Assembly (NCBI RefSeq): GCF_019204045.1
Contig: NZ_JAGSPC010000004.1
Span: 1-64,000 of the forward strand
Reading direction: 5' to 3'
Length of the DNA: 64,000 nucleotides
Source: Erythrobacter crassostreae
Lineage (GTDB): Bacteria > Pseudomonadota > Alphaproteobacteria > Sphingomonadales > Sphingomonadaceae
In this document: positions 58,677 to 64,000 of the stretch, piece after piece
Layout of the letters: every line of letters starts with the position of its first letter
Numbering within the stretch: position 1 is the first letter of the stretch
Position numbers and translations under genes: made by a program
Notes under the pieces: generated by a model
Database searches by the model: none
What the model was told of the DNA's origin: nothing
What the model saw: the letters and a program-made list of their open reading frames with translations, nothing else

Positions 58677-60947
58677 ATGTTGGCAAGGCTGGGCCTTGTG
58701 CTGCTTGCTGTGTGGCTTGGGGCTTCGCCCGCGCTAGCAGAGCGCTACTTCGTTCGTGATCAAATCGAGTATGCTGATGCGTTGAAGCGCGTCGAAGCTG
58801 GTGATGTCATCGTCCTCGCTAATGGCGAGTGGCGTGATTTCGATCTCGTTGTGACCGGACAGGGGCGGGCGGACGCACTGATCACTGTCACATCCGAAGA
58901 TGCCGGCAAGGTGATCTTGACGGGTCAGTCGAATCTGAGGGTTGGCGGTCAGTACATCTTGGTGAAGGGACTTGTCTTCAAGGACGGCTACAGTCCGCGC
59001 GGAGAGGTCGTATCCTTCCGCCGGTCCAAGACGGATCAAGCGCGCAATAGCCGGGTGACCGAAGTGGTCATCGACAATTTCAGCAAGCCGGACCGCTACG
59101 AAAGCGACTACTGGGTAGGGATTTACGGCCACAACAATCGCTTCGATCACAACCATATGGTTGGCAAGACCAACAAGGGGGTAACGCTCGCAGTCCGGCT
59201 TGATAGCGAAGAGAGCCGCGAAAACGGCCACCGCATTGATCACAACTATTTCGGTCCGCGCCCTGTGCTGGGATCGAATGGCGGTGAGACTTTGCGGATC
59301 GGGACGAGCCGCTACTCGATGTATCGTTCCGAAAGCATTGTTGAGAACAACATTTTTGACCGGACCGATGGCGAGGTCGAGATCATCTCTTCCAAATCCG
59401 GCGGCAATATCTTTCGCGGCAATGTATTCCTGAAATCACGCGGTACTCTAACGCTTCGTCACGGCGACGATAATGTGGTCGAGCGCAATGTCTTTATGGG
59501 CGGCGGTAAGGATTACACCGGCGGTATCCGCGTTATCAATCGCGGTCAGACAATTCGCGATAATTACATTGAGGGTATGCGCGGTACAGCCTTTTCCAGC
59601 GCGCTTGCGATCATGAACGGCGTCCCCAACTCGCCTGTAAACCGTTACGTCGAAGTTGAAGGCGCGACGATCAAAAACAATACAATCATCGACAGCCGCC
59701 GGATCGGTTTCAATGTCGGCGCCGATGAAGAGCGCTCCGCTGCGCCAAGCAACAGCACATTCGCTAACAATCTGCTGGGTGGCATTCAGGGCGAAAGCTT
59801 CCTCGAAGTCTATGATGACGTGTCCGGTATTTCCTTTGCGGGCAATCGTGTGGTCGAGGGCGGCGTTGCTGATGAGCTGAGCCAGTTCACACAAGCATCG
59901 ATAGAAATGGAGCGCGCAGAGAACGGTCTGCTTTATCCGGTTGATCCAGAATTCGCTGCGCTCGGCGCTCCGCGCGATCTAAAGCCTGTTACGCTCGATC
60001 AAGTCGGTCCCGCTTGGTACGCGAAACCCGGCAGTGGCTCGGTATTCGGGTCATCAGGCACGATTGTTGAAGTTCATCCGGGCGAAGACACCTTAGTTGA
60101 CGCTGCGATGGCGGCAGGTGACGGCGATGTTCTGGTGCTTGGCACTGGCGAATACATCTCCAATCGCACCATTCCCTTGGATAAGGCGATCACCATCAAG
60201 GGAGCCGTTGAAGAAGGCGAGGATGCACCTGTTGTGATGTTCACGCGGCCGACGCTGATCGAGCTGCGCGAGGGTGGAAACCTGCAACTTGCAGGTGTGG
60301 TGATTGACGGCGCGCTTGCACCGGATTCTGTCGGCAACTCCGTGTTCCGAACGACTACCTATCCAATCAAATCGAATATGCAGATCGAGATGGACGGTGT
60401 GACCGTGCGGGGGCTTGTGGTGAACAAGTCATTCAATGTCCTTTCGCTCGGTAAAAGTTCGCTGGCGGACCGCGTGACGATCAAGAATAGCAGTTTTGCT
60501 GATATCACCGGCGCGGTTGTCTCTGCGGCGGCGGAGACAGAGGATTACGGCCAGTACAACGTCGAGTATCTCGAGATTACTGGCAGCTCGTTCGCGAGTA
60601 TCGGTGGTCCGATTGCCAATGTGTATCGCGGCGGACGAGATGAGAGCACCTTCGGCCCGCTCGTTACCTTTGCCGGAAATGCTGTCGCTGAGAGCGGTCA
60701 TGCCGCGACCAATTCGCTCGGTGCATCGCTTAACCTGCACGGCGTGCAGACAGCCAACATCACGCGCAACGTGGTGGCAGGATCGGCGCCAATACGTATC
60801 GTTCATACGGTCGGCACACCGAAGACCAGTATTACGGACAATCAATTCGCCGAGACACCGAAATTCGTGCTTGAAGAACTAAACTTCGAAGGCGAGCATC
60901 GGGCCCTACTTTCCGGCAACGTATTCGCAAATGAGGCCGGTCAATGA
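58677..60947 (+). CDS. Alginate lyase, polysaccharide lyase family 6
   Basis: A 756-residue secreted enzyme with a signal peptide (LGLVLLAVWLGASPALA). The N-terminal right-handed beta-helix (about 25-440) holds the PL6 catalytic pair K240 (EIISSKSGGN) and R261 (LTLRHGDDN). N201, E233 and E235 match the Ca2+ ligands that I recall for AlyGC, with a constant offset of 20. A second beta-helix half (about 460-750) has no such residues, as in AlyGC. It depolymerises alginate by beta-elimination, probably releasing unsaturated mono- or oligomers in the periplasm. Its stop overlaps the PL17 start (ATGA). Confidence 0.92.
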   Translation: MLARLGLVLLAVWLGASPALAERYFVRDQIEYADALKRVEAGDVIVLANGEWRDFDLVVTGQGRADALITVTSEDAGKVILTGQSNLRVGGQYILVKGLVFKDGYSPRGEVVSFRRSKTDQARNSRVTEVVIDNFSKPDRYESDYWVGIYGHNNRFDHNHMVGKTNKGVTLAVRLDSEESRENGHRIDHNYFGPRPVLGSNGGETLRIGTSRYSMYRSESIVENNIFDRTDGEVEIISSKSGGNIFRGNVFLKSRGTLTLRHGDDNVVERNVFMGGGKDYTGGIRVINRGQTIRDNYIEGMRGTAFSSALAIMNGVPNSPVNRYVEVEGATIKNNTIIDSRRIGFNVGADEERSAAPSNSTFANNLLGGIQGESFLEVYDDVSGISFAGNRVVEGGVADELSQFTQASIEMERAENGLLYPVDPEFAALGAPRDLKPVTLDQVGPAWYAKPGSGSVFGSSGTIVEVHPGEDTLVDAAMAAGDGDVLVLGTGEYISNRTIPLDKAITIKGAVEEGEDAPVVMFTRPTLIELREGGNLQLAGVVIDGALAPDSVGNSVFRTTTYPIKSNMQIEMDGVTVRGLVVNKSFNVLSLGKSSLADRVTIKNSSFADITGAVVSAAAETEDYGQYNVEYLEITGSSFASIGGPIANVYRGGRDESTFGPLVTFAGNAVAESGHAATNSLGASLNLHGVQTANITRNVVAGSAPIRIVHTVGTPKTSITDNQFAETPKFVLEELNFEGEHRALLSGNVFANEAGQ

Positions 60948-63127
60948 AGCGCTTGATGCTCCTTGCAGCAGCCGCTGCGCTGTGCACTTTCCAGCATGAT
61001 GCTGCGGCTGCATCCGTTCAGCCTCAAGCCGAGCAGATGTCGGAATTGCCGCCGCTTTACGCCGACGAATTGGCCCGCGCGAAAAACTTTGTCGATGAAA
61101 TGATGGCAGAGGGCCTCGTTGTCCCGCTGCCCAAAGATCCCGGTGGCGGTTACACTCACGAGCAGCACAAGCGGAATTACAAGGCGATCTATCTGGGCGG
61201 CCAGATCTACCGGGTCACTGGCGACGAGGCATACCGCGACTATGCGCGGGACATGCTGCTCGAATATGCCGAAATGTATCCGAAGTTGGGCGACCATCCT
61301 GCCAAGGCAAACCAGAATGTAGGCCGGTTGTTCTGGCAGGTGCTGAACGATGCAATGTGGCTGGTGCACGCTGTTCAAGGTTACGGCGATATCCGCGACA
61401 CGCTCACATCCGCTGAGCGCGCGATGATCGATGATAACGTATTCCGTCCTGCCGCGAAGTTCCTTTCGGTTGATTCCGAACGCACTTTCAACCTGATCCA
61501 CAACCATGCAACTTGGGCCACTGCGGGTGTCGGCATGACCGGTTACCTGTTGGGTGATCGGGATATGGTCGATCGTGCCTTGCTAGGATCAGACAAGAGC
61601 GGCGAGACCGGATTTATCCGCCAGACCGAACTGCTGTTTTCGCCGGACGGGTATTACACAGAAGGGCCGTATTATCAGCGGTTCGCTTTGCTGCCGTTCC
61701 TTGTGTTTGCGGACGCAATCGAACGCAACGAGCCAGAGCGCAAGATTTTCGAGCACCGCGATGGCATTCTGCTGAAGGCGCTGCGCACCACGGTTCAGCT
61801 TAGCTATCGCGGGTATTTCTTCCCGTTTAACGATGCGATCCGCGACAAGAGTTTGAAGACCGCAGAGCTCTATGACGGTATTGCCATCGCCTACGCCCAA
61901 ACAGGTGATCCATCGCTGTTATCGGTGGCGGAATTTCAGGATCGCACAGTTCTGAGCAAGAACGGCATGATGGTCGCCAGCGACTTGGCAGCGGGCAAGG
62001 CAAAGCCGTTTCCCTTCAAATCCCTGATGCTTTCCGATGGCCCCGAAGGAAAGCAGGGCGCTGTCGCTGTGCTGCGCGATGGTCCGACCAATGCCGAAGG
62101 CGAGCCCTCGACCGCTCTGATCGCGAAGAACACCTCGCAGGGCATGGGCCACGGCCACTTCGATAAGCTTGCCTGGCAAATGTACGATAACGGGAACGAG
62201 ATCGTCCGCGACTATGGTGCGGCCCGGTTCCTAAACATCGTTGCCAAAGAGGGAGGGCGTTACCTCCCCGAGAACGAGACTTGGGCAAAATCGTCTATCG
62301 CGCACAACACGTTGGTCGTTGATGAAAAGAGCCACTTCGACGGAGACGTGAAACTCGCGAGTGCCAAGGCCCCAAGTCAGCTCTACTTCTCGGATGCGGA
62401 CGGGTTGCAAGTTTCAAGCGGGCGGATTGCAGAGGCCTATCCGGGCGTTTTGATGCAGCGCACCCTTATCGTGCCAGACATTCCTGGCCTTGAGGCGCCC
62501 GTCGTACTCGATCTGGTGCGTGGCCGCAGCCGTGATGCGCACCAATATGATTTGCCGTTGCATTACAGCGGGCACATCATGGAGTTCGACTTTGCCGTCG
62601 ATAGCAATGTCGAAGCGCGGCCGGTCCTAGGCGAAGCCAATGGCTATCAGCATATCTGGGTGGATGCTCAGGCGAAGCGGGATGATGGCAAAGGCGCGCT
62701 TACATGGATTCTGGATGGGCGTTTTTACACCTACCGGTTCGCTGGCAACGGCCCGATTGATGTTGTGTTGGGTGAAACCGGGGCCAATGATCCGAATTTT
62801 AACTTGCGGCGCGAGCCGCTGATCATGCTCCGCGCCAGCCGTGAAAATGGGCAGGCGAGTTTCGCCAGTTTGCTCGAGGCGCACGGCAAATATGACGGAG
62901 CCGCCGAACAGACGGTAGCCAGTCGAAGCCGTGTAGCAGACCTTGACCATTCCTGGATTGAAGGCGTGGATATTGTGCGACTGACCCTGAAATCAGGGCA
63001 GCGTTTTGCGATTGCAGTGTCACATCAACCCGATCCCGAGGCGGCGCATAGCGTTACCATCGATGGCGAGACAATCGCCTGGACCGGCTTTGCTGCTGTG
63101 GTCGCCCTAACCGACGAGGGGAACTAG
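60944..63127 (+). CDS. Oligoalginate lyase, polysaccharide lyase family 17
   Basis: A 727-residue protein with a signal peptide (LMLLAAAAALCTF...). The (alpha/alpha) toroid domain carries N187/H188 (LIHNHATWATAG) and Y244 (DGYYTEGPYYQRFA). The C-terminal heparinase II/III-like beta-sandwich carries H403/H405 (GMGHGHFDKLAW), near the zinc site. These match the Alg17c active site and length. It cuts unsaturated alginate oligomers exolytically to the monomer. Translational coupling to PL6 and the following KdgF gene show one pathway. Confidence 0.92.
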   Translation: MKRLMLLAAAAALCTFQHDAAAASVQPQAEQMSELPPLYADELARAKNFVDEMMAEGLVVPLPKDPGGGYTHEQHKRNYKAIYLGGQIYRVTGDEAYRDYARDMLLEYAEMYPKLGDHPAKANQNVGRLFWQVLNDAMWLVHAVQGYGDIRDTLTSAERAMIDDNVFRPAAKFLSVDSERTFNLIHNHATWATAGVGMTGYLLGDRDMVDRALLGSDKSGETGFIRQTELLFSPDGYYTEGPYYQRFALLPFLVFADAIERNEPERKIFEHRDGILLKALRTTVQLSYRGYFFPFNDAIRDKSLKTAELYDGIAIAYAQTGDPSLLSVAEFQDRTVLSKNGMMVASDLAAGKAKPFPFKSLMLSDGPEGKQGAVAVLRDGPTNAEGEPSTALIAKNTSQGMGHGHFDKLAWQMYDNGNEIVRDYGAARFLNIVAKEGGRYLPENETWAKSSIAHNTLVVDEKSHFDGDVKLASAKAPSQLYFSDADGLQVSSGRIAEAYPGVLMQRTLIVPDIPGLEAPVVLDLVRGRSRDAHQYDLPLHYSGHIMEFDFAVDSNVEARPVLGEANGYQHIWVDAQAKRDDGKGALTWILDGRFYTYRFAGNGPIDVVLGETGANDPNFNLRREPLIMLRASRENGQASFASLLEAHGKYDGAAEQTVASRSRVADLDHSWIEGVDIVRLTLKSGQRFAIAVSHQPDPEAAHSVTIDGETIAWTGFAAVVALTDEGN

Positions 63128-63130
63128 AAC

Positions 63131-63493
63131 ATGGCAACACTGGTAAGCACTTCCAGCCCGGCCTTTGTGGTCGCGGACAAGACGCCAAGGGAAGAACTTG
63201 GCGGCGGTATCTCGCGCCAAATCCTCGGATATGGTCCAGAGATCATGATCGTGCGGGTTTGGTTTGAAAGAGGTTCGGTGGGTGATGTGCATTCGCATCC
63301 CCACAGCCAATCGACCTATGTCGAAAGCGGGCAATTTGAAGTCTTTATAGACGGAGAGAAAAAGGTGCTTGGCGCAGGCGACAGCTTCTACATCGCGCCG
63401 CACCTTGATCACGGCGCGGTGTGCCTTGAGAAAGGGGTGCTGCTCGACACGTTCAGCCCCGCACGCGAAGACTTTTTGAGCGAGGGGAACTAA
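63131..63493 (+). CDS. kdgF: KdgF-like cupin, unsaturated-uronate linearising protein
   Basis: A 120-residue single-domain cupin. The metal motif is VHSHPHSQSTYVESGQFEVF and the second cupin motif contains APHLDHGAV. KdgF proteins promote ring opening of 4,5-unsaturated uronates to the linear keto form (DEH in alginate breakdown). It follows PL17 by 3 bp and precedes the transporter by 2 bp. No signal peptide is seen, so it probably acts in the cytoplasm. Confidence 0.85.
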   Translation: MATLVSTSSPAFVVADKTPREELGGGISRQILGYGPEIMIVRVWFERGSVGDVHSHPHSQSTYVESGQFEVFIDGEKKVLGAGDSFYIAPHLDHGAVCLEKGVLLDTFSPAREDFLSEGN

Positions 63494-63495
63494 TC

Positions 63496-64000
63496 ATGTT
63501 GCGCTATGGGATTGTTATACTCGTCGCGGTCGCAACGGTCATCAACTACATTGATCGCGGCGCACTCGGGTTTTTATGGCCGGAAATTTCGCAAGATCTT
63601 GGGCTCACGGAGCTTGATTATGCGATCATTCTGAACGTTTTCACGTTTGCCTATGCGTTTGGTCAGTCACTGTTTGGCAAGATCTTTGATTGGATCGGGA
63701 CCCGCTTGGGCTTTGTTCTGTCTATTGTCGTTTGGTCTGCTGCCACGATGCTTCATGCAGCGGCGGCCGGCCTGACCAGCTTCGCGGTGTTCCGTGCGCT
63801 TTTGGGTGTATCCGAAGCAGGAAACTGGCCCGGCGCTACCAAGGCGAATGCCGAGTGGTTTCCGATCAACGAACGGGCGCTTGCGCAAGGTATCTTTAAC
63901 TCAGGTGCGGCCATTGGCGGTATCGTCTCCGCTCCGATAATCGGGCTCTTGTTCGTCTGGCTCGGTAGCTGGCAAGCAACCTTTGTTGCCATCGGCGCGC
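63496..64000 (+). CDS. MFS transporter (ExuT/ACS-type), 5' part, cut by window end
   Basis: From ATG 63496 the frame is open to the last base, giving 168 residues with about five transmembrane helices. NYIDRGALGFLWPEIS and FRALLGVSEAGNWPGATKAN are typical of anion:cation symporters that import hexuronates. It is probably the inner-membrane importer for the unsaturated uronate made by PL17. The 3' part lies outside the window. Confidence 0.88.
   Translation, partial: MLRYGIVILVAVATVINYIDRGALGFLWPEISQDLGLTELDYAIILNVFTFAYAFGQSLFGKIFDWIGTRLGFVLSIVVWSAATMLHAAAAGLTSFAVFRALLGVSEAGNWPGATKANAEWFPINERALAQGIFNSGAAIGGIVSAPIIGLLFVWLGSWQATFVAIGA

Noticed and set aside
1..64000. CRISPR arrays, rRNA and tRNA genes
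   Set aside because: No regularly spaced repeats and no tRNA- or rRNA-like segments were recognised on reading both strands; a covariance-model scan was not possible.

Overview
The window most likely comes from a marine sphingomonad (Alphaproteobacteria, Erythrobacteraceae-like). The basis is three large TonB-dependent receptors of Caulobacter/Sphingomonas type, a complete alginate depolymerisation locus, a TIR-TM-TPR gene and a DUF2975/HTH pair, and moderate-to-high GC. This placement is inference from gene content; there is no rRNA or tRNA in the window.

Layout. (1) 1-2548: nested IS6-family insertion sequences sitting on the 3' end of a broken serine recombinase. (2) 2749-16269: a peptide/D-amino-acid scavenging locus with a LysR regulator, TonB receptor, M14 carboxypeptidase, N-acyl-D-amino-acid deacylase lipoprotein, Na+/dicarboxylate symporter, D-amino-acid dehydrogenase, a fumarase-superfamily lyase with an apparent signal peptide, a DASS-type anion symporter and a secreted alpha/beta hydrolase. 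(3) 16359-17130: a second, decayed IS6 copy with the same flanking repeat. (4) 17157-21427: a Slam outer-membrane translocon next to a lipoprotein with three TbpB-like barrel lobes. (5) 21462-22355: an IS6 relic, then AT-rich intergenic DNA. (6) 22356-42767: a ribosomal peptide biosynthetic operon of thiopeptide type. (7) 42921-43678: HTH/DUF2975 pair. (8) 43916-50852: orphan contractile-tail sheath and tube genes, a Crp/Fnr regulator, a TPR-SLOG-degenerate-cyclase protein and a TIR-TM-TPR protein with a coupled His-rich partner. (9) 51103-64000: alginate utilisation locus with two divergent TonB receptors, a FadR-type regulator, PL6 and PL17 alginate lyases, KdgF and an MFS transporter cut by the window end.

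The main discovery candidate is region 6. It encodes a 59-residue precursor ending in a Ser/Cys/Thr-rich core after a thiopeptide-like 'ETGAS' junction, a split LanB glutamyl-transferase, a pyridine-synthase-like SpaB_C paralogue and a canonical SpaB_C eliminase, an ocin-ThiF-type partner protein, an azoline-forming YcaO and a SagB-type dehydrogenase. That is the full enzyme set expected for a thiopeptide, a class known almost entirely from Gram-positive bacteria. The operon adds a YcaO/TfuA pair (thioamidation) and, just upstream of that pair, a JAMM protease overlapping a MoaD-rhodanese-E1 fusion, which looks like a dedicated sulfur-delivery module. Two exporters frame the enzymes: an ABC-2 system at the start and a MacAB-like adaptor/ATPase/two-permease system at the end. 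Nearly all genes overlap or abut, so the operon probably acts as one unit downstream of a hairpin that follows the precursor gene.
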